64,000 nt of DNA from Chlorobiota bacterium (lineage in GTDB: Bacteria; Bacteroidota; Ignavibacteria; OLB7): the NCBI GenBank assembly GCA_016788565.1, contig JAEUSP010000101.1:1-64000 (forward strand), in the 5' to 3' direction. Both the position numbers and the translations under genes were made by a program. This document shows positions 48,153 through 57,095 of the stretch, in pieces. The notes beneath the pieces were generated by a model. That model did not search any database. It saw nothing but the letters and a program-made list of their open reading frames with translations, and had not been told where the DNA came from. Position 1 is the first letter of the stretch; the number at the start of each line of letters is the position of its first letter.

Positions 48153-50480
48153 TCACTTCCGCCGCACCCCCAGCACCACTGCCCCGCCAATCGCCAGCAC
48201 CAGCGTTGCAATCGTAATCCATTTTCCGGTCCCGTAGGCGGCGGACTCGAACCGAAGCTCCACCGTGTGGTTCCCAGCGGGAACGGCGATTGCGCGAAGT
48301 GAGTAGTTGCCGGTGAGCAACTCCGTTTCCGCGCCGTCCAGATAGACGTGCCATGCCGGATACCACACCTCGCTCAACAGCAAAATCCCCGCTTTGTCGG
48401 TGCTGACGTTCACCTCAATCCGCGACGGGTCGTAGTGGTTGATGGTGGCGGTTCCGCTGCCGGTTCCGTCCGGTTTTACGCTTGGCTCTTTTTCCAGCAA
48501 CACCGTTTTGGAAAGATCAATCTCACCGCTTCCCAACATTTTTTTGATTGCCCCGGTGTCGGCCACGCGGTAGTCGTACAGCATCCGAGCATGGGGGAAT
48601 GCTGTGGCCCGTTCGGCAAGGCCAACGCTTCGTGTGGCGGGGTCAATCCGCACGGCGTAGCGGATGTTCATCAGGTCGTAGGCGGGTTCGTAGTTGCCTG
48701 GCTGCCCGGCGGCTTGGGCCGGGGGGACGCGCCGTGCAAGCAGCAGTGGGTTGTAGCCTTCAAACAGCATAATCTGGCTGTACGGCCCCTGGTTCCGCTG
48801 CATCAGCATCGCCCCCGATTCCCGCATCTTCACCCGAAACAGCTTGTCGGGGGCGGAGGCTTTCAACATCGCGAACTGCTCGTCGTTCCGTTGATAGACT
48901 TGCTCTGGGTTGTTCGGCGAGGGGTTCTGCTCCACGCCGAAGGTGAACAGATCAATCGCCCCCAGCAGCAGCAACGCCACCGCCGCGCCGGCCCCGGGCA
49001 TCTTCCGTTTCAGCCCGGCCCAGATCACCACGATTGCGCCAAGCCCAATCAGCAGCGGCGCGATCCCGGCGGCTCCGGTTGCTTTTGCGGCTTCGGCAGG
49101 GGCGTTGAACATCCCCCCCAACGTGCCGCTTACCGACAGCACCCCAATCAGCGCAATGATTCCGCCAACAATCCAGGTTGTTCGCATCAGCGGGGCCGTC
49201 TCATCGTCGGAGCGGATCACACGTTCCAGCCCCACGCCGGCAAGCAACGCCGCCCCTAATCCAAAAAAGAGCATCATGCGGGTGGGAACGCGGAAGGTGC
49301 CGAACAGCGGCAGTTTGTTGATGATCGGGTGGATGATGAAGCTATCCCCCAACGCATACAGCAGGCTGAACACCGCCATCCCAGCAATAAACCAACGCAG
49401 CCCGCCAAGCCGTTTGGATACCAGCCCCAGCGCGGCCAGCAGCAGCGTCACAACGCCAACGTAGATGCAGGTTTCCCAGAAGTAGAAGGTTTCCGGGCGG
49501 TACCAGTACTCCATCCCTTGCGGTGTGTTCCCGGTGACAACGCCAAAAAATTTGGGGACCACCAACGTCACCAAATGCCCGAAGGTGATGGAGCCTTCCA
49601 GCGATTTTTCGTAGCTGCTGGCGGCGCGTTCGCTTAAGCCGGCTAACTCCTGGGCGGGCATCAGTTGGATTGCAAAAATGCCCGCGCCAATCACCACCAC
49701 CAGCAGCGCAATGGCCGCCCCTTTCCAGACGCTGGCTTTCCGTTCGGCATCCTGGCTGCGCAGGTCGCCAACCAGCATGAAGGCGGCAAAGCAGGCCATG
49801 TAGAAAACCATGAACAGCGCCGATTGCGGGTGCCCGCTCAGCATCGTCAGGCCAAGAATAATCCCGGAGAGAATGCCATGCAGCCAGCTTCGTTCGGTGA
49901 TGCCCTGGTAGAAAAACATCAGCACAAACGGGAACCATGCAAGGTGGTAGATCATGTTCGGGTGGATCATGTGGGCCACCATCATTCCGCACAAGCCCCA
50001 GGCAATTCCGCTGAAGATTCCGCCCCACTGCCCAATGCCCAATTTCCGCGCCAGCTTCCACGCGCCAATCATGGCAATCGGGTAGTGGATCACCACAAAA
50101 AATTGGGCAAGCCGTGCGGTTAGCTCGCCGCCGCTGAACAGATACATCAGCAGGTGGCCGGGGTAAAAAAAGCCGTTTTGGAGATCGGCCAAGAAGGGCA
50201 TTCCGCAGAAGGCGTAGGGGTTCCAGAATGGTATCACCCCTTCGCTGAAGTTGCGTGCGGCAAAGACTTCGTGGGGGAAGAACTGCTCCAGAAAATCTTC
50301 CCACAAGAAACCGTTACCGAACAAAAACGGGCTGAAAAACGCCAGCGTTATCACCACAAAAATGCCGTAGGCAACGTAGTTCGGTGGTTCGTACAACGGC
50401 GCGGCGGCGGCTGGTGTGCGGCGCGGACTGCGGACGGTGATTGGTTCAAGTTCCCGTTTCTTTGAAGGCTGTTTTGCCAT
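48153..50480 (-). CDS. YfhO-family polytopic membrane protein
   Basis: 775 residues. An N-terminal basic tail is followed by about 12-13 membrane helices (first: YVAYGIFVVITLAFFSPFLF). The motif LWEDFLEQFFPHEVFAARNF after helix 1 and NPYAFCGMPFLADLQNGFFY are the YfhO/GT-C-like loop motifs. The C-terminal soluble part has the family's LLLSEVWYPAWHVYLDGAE and GNHTVELRF. YfhO proteins are thought to act as GT-C-type glycosyltransferases on envelope polymers. Substrate here unknown. A final helix at the very C-terminus (WITIATLVLAIGGAVVLGVR) is visible. The gene is a single leftward unit bordered by repeats. Confidence 0.85.
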   Translation of the reverse strand: MAKQPSKKRELEPITVRSPRRTPAAAAPLYEPPNYVAYGIFVVITLAFFSPFLFGNGFLWEDFLEQFFPHEVFAARNFSEGVIPFWNPYAFCGMPFLADLQNGFFYPGHLLMYLFSGGELTARLAQFFVVIHYPIAMIGAWKLARKLGIGQWGGIFSGIAWGLCGMMVAHMIHPNMIYHLAWFPFVLMFFYQGITERSWLHGILSGIILGLTMLSGHPQSALFMVFYMACFAAFMLVGDLRSQDAERKASVWKGAAIALLVVVIGAGIFAIQLMPAQELAGLSERAASSYEKSLEGSITFGHLVTLVVPKFFGVVTGNTPQGMEYWYRPETFYFWETCIYVGVVTLLLAALGLVSKRLGGLRWFIAGMAVFSLLYALGDSFIIHPIINKLPLFGTFRVPTRMMLFFGLGAALLAGVGLERVIRSDDETAPLMRTTWIVGGIIALIGVLSVSGTLGGMFNAPAEAAKATGAAGIAPLLIGLGAIVVIWAGLKRKMPGAGAAVALLLLGAIDLFTFGVEQNPSPNNPEQVYQRNDEQFAMLKASAPDKLFRVKMRESGAMLMQRNQGPYSQIMLFEGYNPLLLARRVPPAQAAGQPGNYEPAYDLMNIRYAVRIDPATRSVGLAERATAFPHARMLYDYRVADTGAIKKMLGSGEIDLSKTVLLEKEPSVKPDGTGSGTATINHYDPSRIEVNVSTDKAGILLLSEVWYPAWHVYLDGAETELLTGNYSLRAIAVPAGNHTVELRFESAAYGTGKWITIATLVLAIGGAVVLGVRRK

Positions 50481-50552
50481 GGGTTGGACGCAATGAAAAT
50501 GATATGGAGGTTGTTGGGGAGTTGGTTGTTTTGCTGTTAGGGGGGGCGGTAT

Positions 50553-50626
50553 GGTCAGTGGTCAGTGGTCAGTGGTCAGTAGTCAATAGTCAGTAGTCAG
50601 TAGTCAGTGGTCATTAGTCATTGGTT
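50553..50626. repeat. Heptanucleotide array (GGTCAGT/AGTCAGT)
   Basis: About ten 7-base units in the 486-base gap between the divergent yfhO-like and xseA genes. A related array (AGTCATT) lies at 50760-50800. The remainder of the gap is pyrimidine-rich CACTCTTCA repeat and the inverted 49-bp element. Confidence 0.85.
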
Positions 50627-50690
50627 GGTTTCTGGCCTTTGGCTTCATTTCACTCTTCACACCTCACTCTTCACTCTTTGCTTTGGCTCG

Positions 50691-50739
50691 GTTCGGTGGC
50701 TCCGCTCATACTTCGACGGGGCTCAGCATGAGCGGAGGG
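50691..50739 (-). repeat. Dispersed 49-bp hairpin element, copy 5 (inverted)
   Basis: Reverse complement of the 39616-39664 element. Confidence 0.8.
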
Positions 50740-50966
50740 CTTGGTTCGCGGTGTGGGGATTGGTCAGTAGTCATTAGTCATTAGTCATTAGTCATTAGTT
50801 GGTTTTGGCTTCATTTCACTCTTCACACCTCACACCTCACTCTTCACTCTTCACTCTTTGCTTTGGCTGGGTTCGGAGGCCTCGGCTCCTATTTCCTCCT
50901 TCCTCCTTCCTTCCCCCCGCTCTCAAGCCCGCCAAATATACAGCCCAATAGTTAAGTTCGCGGCCT

Positions 50967-52202
50967 ATGGTTATTCGTCGCGCTTCGGAAGCACCGCCGG
51001 TTACTCAGTCTCAGCCAGAAATTCCAACCGTCAGCCAGTTCACCCGTGAACTTCGCGAGGTGTTGGAGTTGGGATTCCCGCAGGTGTTGGTGCAAGGTGA
51101 AATATCTGGATGGAACCGCGCTGCCAGCGGCCACACCTATTTCACGCTAAAAGATGAAGGGGCATCGTTGGGATGCGTGCTGTGGCGTGGGCGGCAGCTT
51201 CGCTACGCAATTCGGGATGGAATGAACGTGGTGGCTGGCGGGCGCATCACCCTGTACGAGCCACGCGGCCAGTATCAGCTTGATTGCATGACGTTGGTTC
51301 CGTTGGGCCAGGGGGCGTTGGCAATGGCGTTCGAAGCAATGAAGGCGCGGCTGCTGGCCGAAGGATTGTTCGACCCTGAACACAAACAACCACTGCCGCA
51401 ATTTCCGCGCACCATCGGCCTTGTCACCTCACGCGATGGCGCGGCCCTGCGCGACATCCTTACAACGCTCCGCCGCCGGATGCCGTTGGTGCGAGTGATA
51501 CTCTATCCAACATTGGTGCAAGGGGCGGCTGCCGCTGCCGAGATTGCTCGCGGCATCCGAACGCTGAACAAGGTTGGAGGGATTGACGTGATGATTATCG
51601 GGCGCGGCGGCGGTTCCCCGGAAGACCTGTGGGCGTTCAATGAAGAAGAGGTTGCGCGGGCGATGTTTGACTCCAACATCCCGATCATCAGTGCCGTTGG
51701 CCACGAGACTGATTTCACCATTGCCGATTTCGTGGCGGATCTTCGCGCACCAACGCCAACCGCCGCCGCCGAGCTTGCCGTGCGCGACAAAACAGAGGTG
51801 ATGGATTTGCTGGAAGGAATGACCCAGCAGATGGGCGACCAAGTTTCCACCATGCTCCGTTTCCACCAGCGGGAATTGAACGCTTTGCTCCGTAGCCGTG
51901 GGTTTGCGCGGCCATCGGACCTGATCCGCACCCACGAGCAGCGGCTGGATGAACTAACGCACCGTGCGTGGCGTGGCCTGCGGGGAACGTTGCGCAGCCG
52001 GGCCGAGGGGGTGCGCATGGCAGAGTTGGCGTTGCAAGCCTTGAACCCGGCGAACGTGCTGCGGCGCGGCTACGCAATCATTGCGCGGGAAGGAATTCCC
52101 CAAACCGGCATCACCCAAATCCCGGAGGGGACGGAGATCACGATAACAATGGCCGATGGCCAGCGCGGAGCAGTGGTTGGAAAGCAGAAGGAAGGGGGGT
52201 GA
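50967..52202 (+). CDS. xseA: Exodeoxyribonuclease VII large subunit
   Basis: 411 residues. The N-terminal OB-fold domain (VSQFTRELREVLELGFPQVL; VQGEISGWNRAASGHTYFTL) is followed by the catalytic domain with FPRTIGLVTSRDGAALRDIL, IIGRGGGSPEDLWAFNEEEV and ISAVGHETDFTIADFVADLR, all diagnostic of XseA. A coiled-coil region and a short C-terminal part follow. Exonuclease VII degrades single-stranded DNA in both directions together with several XseB subunits. No xseB is in the window. The length is slightly under the common 440-460 residues, mostly in the coiled-coil part. Confidence 0.93.
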   Translation: MVIRRASEAPPVTQSQPEIPTVSQFTRELREVLELGFPQVLVQGEISGWNRAASGHTYFTLKDEGASLGCVLWRGRQLRYAIRDGMNVVAGGRITLYEPRGQYQLDCMTLVPLGQGALAMAFEAMKARLLAEGLFDPEHKQPLPQFPRTIGLVTSRDGAALRDILTTLRRRMPLVRVILYPTLVQGAAAAAEIARGIRTLNKVGGIDVMIIGRGGGSPEDLWAFNEEEVARAMFDSNIPIISAVGHETDFTIADFVADLRAPTPTAAAELAVRDKTEVMDLLEGMTQQMGDQVSTMLRFHQRELNALLRSRGFARPSDLIRTHEQRLDELTHRAWRGLRGTLRSRAEGVRMAELALQALNPANVLRRGYAIIAREGIPQTGITQIPEGTEITITMADGQRGAVVGKQKEGG

Positions 52203-52244
52203 GGTTGTGGCCTTCTGATATTTACGCAGCAACTCCACCTCTCT

Positions 52245-52290
52245 TTTCTCCCCTCTGTGCCCTCTGTGCCTCTGTGGTTTTTTCTCACTT
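52245..52290. repeat. Dispersed CTCTGTGCCTCTGTGG motif
   Basis: Tandem CCCTCTGTG units followed by GTGGTTTTTTC in the xseA-wecB gap. The same motif occurs at 56895-56985 in both orientations (CTCTGTGATTTTTTC and CCACAGAGGCACAGAG), forming a long-range inverted pair there. Confidence 0.65.
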
Positions 52291-52301
52291 CTTCGCTCAC
52301 G

Positions 52302-53414
52302 CTACATGCGCTGCTTACTCCACCGCTCCACCTGCTTCAGGATTTTGGTTGCCGCGTTTCCCCGTCCAAAGGGGAAACGCTTGCGCGACATCGTTCGGTA
52401 GAGCGATGCGTTGGTAAGCAACGCGCCCGCAGCTTCGGCAATCGCCCCCGACCGCAACGGCACAATCATCCCGCTTCCCGATTCCACCACTTCCTCACGT
52501 TCGGTTTCGGTCCGCAGCACCAGCAGCGGTTTCCCCAACGCGGGCGATTCCTCCTGAAGCCCACCACTATCGGACATCACAAAGAAGGAGCGGGCAACAA
52601 GGGAAATGAACTCGGGATAGCCCAACGGAGCAATTGGATGGATACGAGGATGGGATGGCAAATGCGCATCAACAGCGCGCCGCACGTGGGGATTGGGATG
52701 AACCGGAATCACCACCGCAACATCCGAAAACCGCTCCACCAGAAGCCCAACCGATTGCAGTATCTGCGCCTGGGGCTCGCCAAAATTTTCGCGGCGGTGA
52801 GTGGTAACAACAACAAGGCGGTTCTGGGGATCAAGGCCCGGAATAGTGGGCATTGCAACCGGCTGGCTGGCCGTGATCTGCTGCAACGTATCAATCACAG
52901 GATTCCCCGTGACGGCAATCGCTTCGGGGGGAACGCCTTCGGCCAGCAATCGGTGGCGGTTGGCGTTGGTGGCGGCGCAATGAAGCGTGGCAAGCTGAGT
53001 AATCACCCTCCGGTTCATCTCCTCCGGAAATGGGCTGTAGCGGTTGTTCGTTCGCAAGCCGGCTTCAACGTGGGCCACCGGAATTTTCTGGTGGAACGCC
53101 GCCATTGCCGCCGCCATTGCCGAGGTGGTATCCCCCTGCACGATGACCAGATTGGGTTGCGAAGCCGTTAGCACCGGTTCCAACTTTTCCATCACCCGTG
53201 TTGCCAGGCGCAGCGGGCTTTGTCCGCGCCGCATCACCTGCAATCGGGTGTCGGGGGCGATTCCGAACAGTTGCAGTATTGGCCCCACCATTTCGGGATG
53301 CTGGTCTGTAAGCACCACCCGCACGCTGCACCACGTGGCAGTGCGGAACGCCGCGATAACCGGAGCCAACTTCACCGCTTCGGGGCGGGTGCCAAGAACA
53401 AACAGAATGGTCAT
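52302..53414 (-). CDS. wecB: UDP-N-acetylglucosamine 2-epimerase (non-hydrolysing)
   Basis: 370 residues from ATG 53414 (MTILFVLGTRPEAVKLAPVI). I reject the longer in-frame extension because it is low-complexity. Motifs include LVIVQGDTTSAMAA, VAHVEAGLRTNNRYSPFPEE, MNRRVITQLA, VVVTTHRRENFGEP and SDSGGLQEESPALGKPLLVL, the standard signature of the family. The enzyme interconverts UDP-GlcNAc and UDP-ManNAc for surface polysaccharides. Convergent with xseA and divergent from the FIST gene. Confidence 0.93.
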   Translation of the reverse strand: MTILFVLGTRPEAVKLAPVIAAFRTATWCSVRVVLTDQHPEMVGPILQLFGIAPDTRLQVMRRGQSPLRLATRVMEKLEPVLTASQPNLVIVQGDTTSAMAAAMAAFHQKIPVAHVEAGLRTNNRYSPFPEEMNRRVITQLATLHCAATNANRHRLLAEGVPPEAIAVTGNPVIDTLQQITASQPVAMPTIPGLDPQNRLVVVTTHRRENFGEPQAQILQSVGLLVERFSDVAVVIPVHPNPHVRRAVDAHLPSHPRIHPIAPLGYPEFISLVARSFFVMSDSGGLQEESPALGKPLLVLRTETEREEVVESGSGMIVPLRSGAIAEAAGALLTNASLYRTMSRKRFPFGRGNAATKILKQVERWSKQRM

Positions 53415-53708
53415 GGAGTCAGGTTTTGGGAAGACAGTGTTTTGCTGCGCAACGGCGTTCATCCAAAGCAAGATACAAGAGCGTGAGGTAGAAGTGGAAG
53501 AAGGGGAAGGAGAGCCGAGGCGAGGATGACTTTTTTGTGAAGACCTGCTGGGATAATCACCATGCAATTGTCCGAAAGAAAAGAGTAGTTTTGGCGCGAC
53601 CGAAATGCCTGCTTGCCGACAGCATATCGGTTAGCCGTGATGCCTGCCGCTTCCATATTCTTGGAAGAGCATCATGCTTCAACTTCCTTCCAAATTCGCA
53701 CACCTGCC

Positions 53709-54857
53709 ATGAAGATCGAACAGCAACAATGGATGCCGAACTCTGGGTGGCTGGGCGCATCTGCCGTCTTGCAAGGCCAAGCGCAGCTTGTGCTATCGTT
53801 TGGCCAGATTGAGGCAGTTGAAGACCCAAACCGCTACGGCGAACTTCGCCAACGCTACCCGAACGCTCACATCATCATCTGCTCCACATCGGGGGAAATT
53901 TTTGGGGAAGCAGTCTATGATGACTCCATCACCGCTACTGCCATTGCCTTCAACGATTCTACGCTGATTGCTGCCAGCTTGAACATTGCTGATTTCCCCG
54001 ACAGCAACAGGGCCGGAAGAGAGCTTGCCGGGATGATCCCCGCCGAAGGTTTGGCGCACCTGTTTCTGATTACCGACGGCCAGTTGGTGAACGGTAGCGA
54101 GGTGGTTGCAGGGGTCAGGGCCGTCATCCCCGATACTGTTGCTGTGACCGGCGGGCTTGCCAGCGATGGCGCACGTTTCACCCGCACCCTTGTTGGCCTG
54201 GATTCCCCACCAACCGAAGGGACGATGGTGGCCGTTGGATTCTACGGGGCGAACCTGCGGGTTGGATATGGCACAATGGGGGGGTGGGATTCGTTCGGGC
54301 CGGATCGCGTCATCACCCGCTCGGAACGGAACGTCCTGTATGAACTTGATGGCCAATCGGCGTTGGCTCTCTACAAAAAATATCTGGGGGAGCTTGCTGC
54401 CGACCTTCCCGGCTCGGCATTACTGTTTCCGCTCAGCCTTCGCACCCCCGACCAGCCAACACCGGTGGTCCGCACAATCCTTTCCATCAACGAAAACGAC
54501 GACAGCATGGTGTTTGCCGGGGATATGCCGCAAGGCGCGTACGCCCGTTTGATGAAAGCCAATTTCGATCGGCTGATTGATGGCGCATCGCACGCGGCAG
54601 CCGAAAGCTACCAGACAATTGGAACTTCGCAGGCCGAACTTGCTATTCTGATTAGCTGCGTGGGGCGGAAGTTAGTGCTGGGGCCGCGTACCGAAGAAGA
54701 AGTGGAGGCGGTGCGTGAAGTTGTTGGCCCGGCCACCATCCTAACGGGGTTTTACTCCAACGGCGAAATCTCACCGCTTGGTTCCTCTGTCCGGTGCGAA
54801 CTCCACAACCAAACCATGACCATCACCACAATTTCCGAGCTACCAGTAACGGCGTAA
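53709..54857 (+). CDS. FIST-domain sensor protein
   Basis: 382 residues from ATG 53709; in-frame codons to 53613 lack a plausible start signal. The N-terminal FIST domain is marked by HIIICSTSGEIFG, HLFLITDGQLVNGSEVVAGV and VTGGLASDGARF. The FIST_C domain follows with SALALYKKYLGELAADLPGS, SCVGRKLVLGPRTEEEVEAV and GFYSNGEISPLG. FIST proteins are thought to sense small ligands in signal transduction. Here the gene is followed 58 bases on by a PAS histidine kinase and then a response regulator in the same direction, which suggests one signalling operon with FIST as input. The ligand is not known. Confidence 0.9.
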   Translation: MKIEQQQWMPNSGWLGASAVLQGQAQLVLSFGQIEAVEDPNRYGELRQRYPNAHIIICSTSGEIFGEAVYDDSITATAIAFNDSTLIAASLNIADFPDSNRAGRELAGMIPAEGLAHLFLITDGQLVNGSEVVAGVRAVIPDTVAVTGGLASDGARFTRTLVGLDSPPTEGTMVAVGFYGANLRVGYGTMGGWDSFGPDRVITRSERNVLYELDGQSALALYKKYLGELAADLPGSALLFPLSLRTPDQPTPVVRTILSINENDDSMVFAGDMPQGAYARLMKANFDRLIDGASHAAAESYQTIGTSQAELAILISCVGRKLVLGPRTEEEVEAVREVVGPATILTGFYSNGEISPLGSSVRCELHNQTMTITTISELPVTA

Positions 54858-54915
54858 ATCATATCCAAACTCAACATCCAAATTCAACATCCAAATTCAA
54901 CGCAGTGGCGACAGG

Positions 54916-56433
54916 ATGAATAACCCGCTTCTACAACGTCAGCTAAAAAAATACCTTGGCCAGGCCGGGGCAATTCCCGATGGAATGGAGCAATTGTTGG
55001 AAGCGATTAATCAATCCTACAACCATTATCAAGCCGACCGAGCATTGATTGAACGCTCGATGGACCTTAGCTCGCAGGAGTTGCTGGAAGCGAACCTAAA
55101 ACTAAGCCGCGATGCCGAACGCCAGCGGCTGTTGCTGCGCAGCCTCAACGAATCGCTGCGTGAACTGCGCCCCGCAATCAAGCATCAGGAAAGCGACAAT
55201 CAGGAGGAAGATATTCTTTCGGCAGCGGATTTGCTCCGGTCGGAAATTATGCGCCGCCGCGAAGCCGAATCGAAATTGCAGGAGAGCGAAGGGCGGTTCC
55301 GATTGTTGGCCGAAAATTCCAGCGATATTATTGTTCGTGCTTCCGATGATGGAGATTTTTTATACGTTTCCCCAGCATGTTTGGCAATAACCGGATATAC
55401 TCCGGAATCGCTGATTAAAACTTCATTGTATGACCTGTTCCACCCTGACGATATTCCCGAAGTCAAAAAAATGGTGGATGACATGGATGCGGGGATGGAT
55501 CGGGTTACCAACACAGTGCGGGTGCGTTGCAGCGATGGCCAGTACTGCTGGTTGGAATCCACCGTGCACGCAATCCGCGACCTCGATACTGGGATTGTGC
55601 TGGAGTATCACAGTGCCTCGCGCGATGTTGGCGAACGAAAACTTGCCGAGGAAAATATCAGGCAATTAAATGAAGAATTACAGCAAGCCAACGTATTACT
55701 GACCATCGAGCGTGACCGTGAAAAGGAGCATGTTCGTGAGTTAGAAGCATTGAACCAGATGAAAAGTGAGTTCGTCAGCAGTGTCTCGCACGAGCTTCGC
55801 ACGCCGCTTGCTTCGATTATCGGTTTTGCACAAACTATTTTGCTTGATTCAGAGCTTTCCCCCAGCCTTCAACGGGAATTTCTTCAGATTATTTTGGACG
55901 AAGGGAAACGGCTTTCCAAGCTCATCAACGATCTTCTGGACCTTGCACGTATTGAAAGCGGAAGGGCAATGATGGAAAAAGGGACGTATGACCTTGCGCC
56001 GATTATCGAGCGTGCCGTGCAATCCGTTGCAATGCAGGCTGATGCAAAATCAATTAGGATTACCGTCGGTTTATGCAAGCCAGAAATTATCGCTGATTTT
56101 GATGAAGATCGGATGTCGCAGATTATCATCAACCTTCTCAGCAACGCGGTGAAGTTCACCCCCGACGGAGGTGTAATTACCGTGACAGCCGATAGCACCG
56201 CAACCGAAGTGAGCATCAGCATCCGCGACACCGGAATGGGAATTCCCAACGAAGCACTTCCGCATTTATTCGAGAAATTTTTCCGCGTGCACCGCCCCGG
56301 GTTAGATATTCGCGGGACAGGGCTTGGGCTTGCTATTGTTAAACAGTTGGTGGATATGCACGGCGGTGTTATCGCTGTTGAAAGCCGTGTGGAGCAAGGA
56401 TCAACGTTCACTATTCGCTTCCCACAACCATGA
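54916..56433 (+). CDS. PAS-domain sensor histidine kinase
   Basis: 505 residues, soluble. The N-terminal about 120 residues are coiled coil. A PAS domain lies at about 123-245 (SEGRFRLLAENSSDIIVRAS; YVSPACLAITGYTPESL). HisKA contains FVSSVSHELRTPLASIIGFA with phospho-acceptor His292. HATPase has QIIINLLSNAVKFTPDGG (N box), DTGMGIP (G1) and GTGLGLAIVKQLVDMHGG (G2). No membrane helices, so it senses a cytoplasmic signal, plausibly passed by the FIST protein encoded just upstream. The stop overlaps the start of the response regulator gene by four bases (ATGA), so translation is coupled. Confidence 0.93.
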   Translation: MNNPLLQRQLKKYLGQAGAIPDGMEQLLEAINQSYNHYQADRALIERSMDLSSQELLEANLKLSRDAERQRLLLRSLNESLRELRPAIKHQESDNQEEDILSAADLLRSEIMRRREAESKLQESEGRFRLLAENSSDIIVRASDDGDFLYVSPACLAITGYTPESLIKTSLYDLFHPDDIPEVKKMVDDMDAGMDRVTNTVRVRCSDGQYCWLESTVHAIRDLDTGIVLEYHSASRDVGERKLAEENIRQLNEELQQANVLLTIERDREKEHVRELEALNQMKSEFVSSVSHELRTPLASIIGFAQTILLDSELSPSLQREFLQIILDEGKRLSKLINDLLDLARIESGRAMMEKGTYDLAPIIERAVQSVAMQADAKSIRITVGLCKPEIIADFDEDRMSQIIINLLSNAVKFTPDGGVITVTADSTATEVSISIRDTGMGIPNEALPHLFEKFFRVHRPGLDIRGTGLGLAIVKQLVDMHGGVIAVESRVEQGSTFTIRFPQP

Positions 56434-56846
56434 GCACACAACGTCAAGTTCTGATTGTTGAAGATGAGTCCAGTATGCAGATTTTGCTCCGGCACTTGCT
56501 GCTCCGTTCTGGCTACGTCGTCACGTTAGCCTCGAACGGATTGGAAGCCAAAGAAATTCTGGGGAAGCAACGTTTCGATTTGATCTGCTCCGACGTGATG
56601 ATGTCAGGAATTGATGGAATCCAGCTTTGTTTATGGGCAAAAAATAACGAGCAATTGCGCGACATCCCATTTGTCATTCTTTCCTCGCGTGCACAGCAGG
56701 GGGAAAAAGAATTAGGGCTTCAGGCAGGTGCCGATGCGTATTTAACAAAGCCGTTTGACGTACACGACCTACTGGCAACGCTACAGCATTTCCTCCCGAT
56801 TGAGGACGACGTATCGCCACCGCCGCAAAAAACCGATGATGCTTAA
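56430..56846 (+). CDS. Single-domain response regulator
   Basis: 138 residues, a receiver domain only. Acidic pair Glu11/Asp12, phospho-acceptor Asp55 (FDLICSDVMMSG), the conserved Ser85 region (VILSSRAQQ) and Lys107 (YLTKPFD) are all present. There is no output domain, so it must act on a partner protein or in a phosphorelay. A short Pro/Asp tail follows. It overlaps the histidine kinase gene by four bases and is its obvious partner. Confidence 0.93.
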   Translation: MSTQRQVLIVEDESSMQILLRHLLLRSGYVVTLASNGLEAKEILGKQRFDLICSDVMMSGIDGIQLCLWAKNNEQLRDIPFVILSSRAQQGEKELGLQAGADAYLTKPFDVHDLLATLQHFLPIEDDVSPPPQKTDDA

Positions 56847-57095
56847 ATACTTGAGTCTGTAATTGCTGTTGGAATTGTACCGACCTCTCTTCTTCCCCTT
56901 CTCTGTGTCCTCTGTGATTTTTTCCTCTTCAGAAGCGAAGAAGAGATAGAACCACAGAGGCACAGAGATCACAGAGGGAAGAAAGAGAGTTGGAGTATTC
57001 TTGGAAGAGCGATGCTTGCTGTTGTTAGCTGAGCCAAGCAGTTTGCAAGAACAGAAGCCAATTGGCCTGCAAAGTGAATTCCGGTAGGCCGAGCT

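Noticed and set aside
49342-50304. 320-codon ORF overlapping the YfhO-like gene
   Set aside because: Same-strand shadow frame with Arg/Pro/Gly-rich random composition inside a recognised membrane protein gene.
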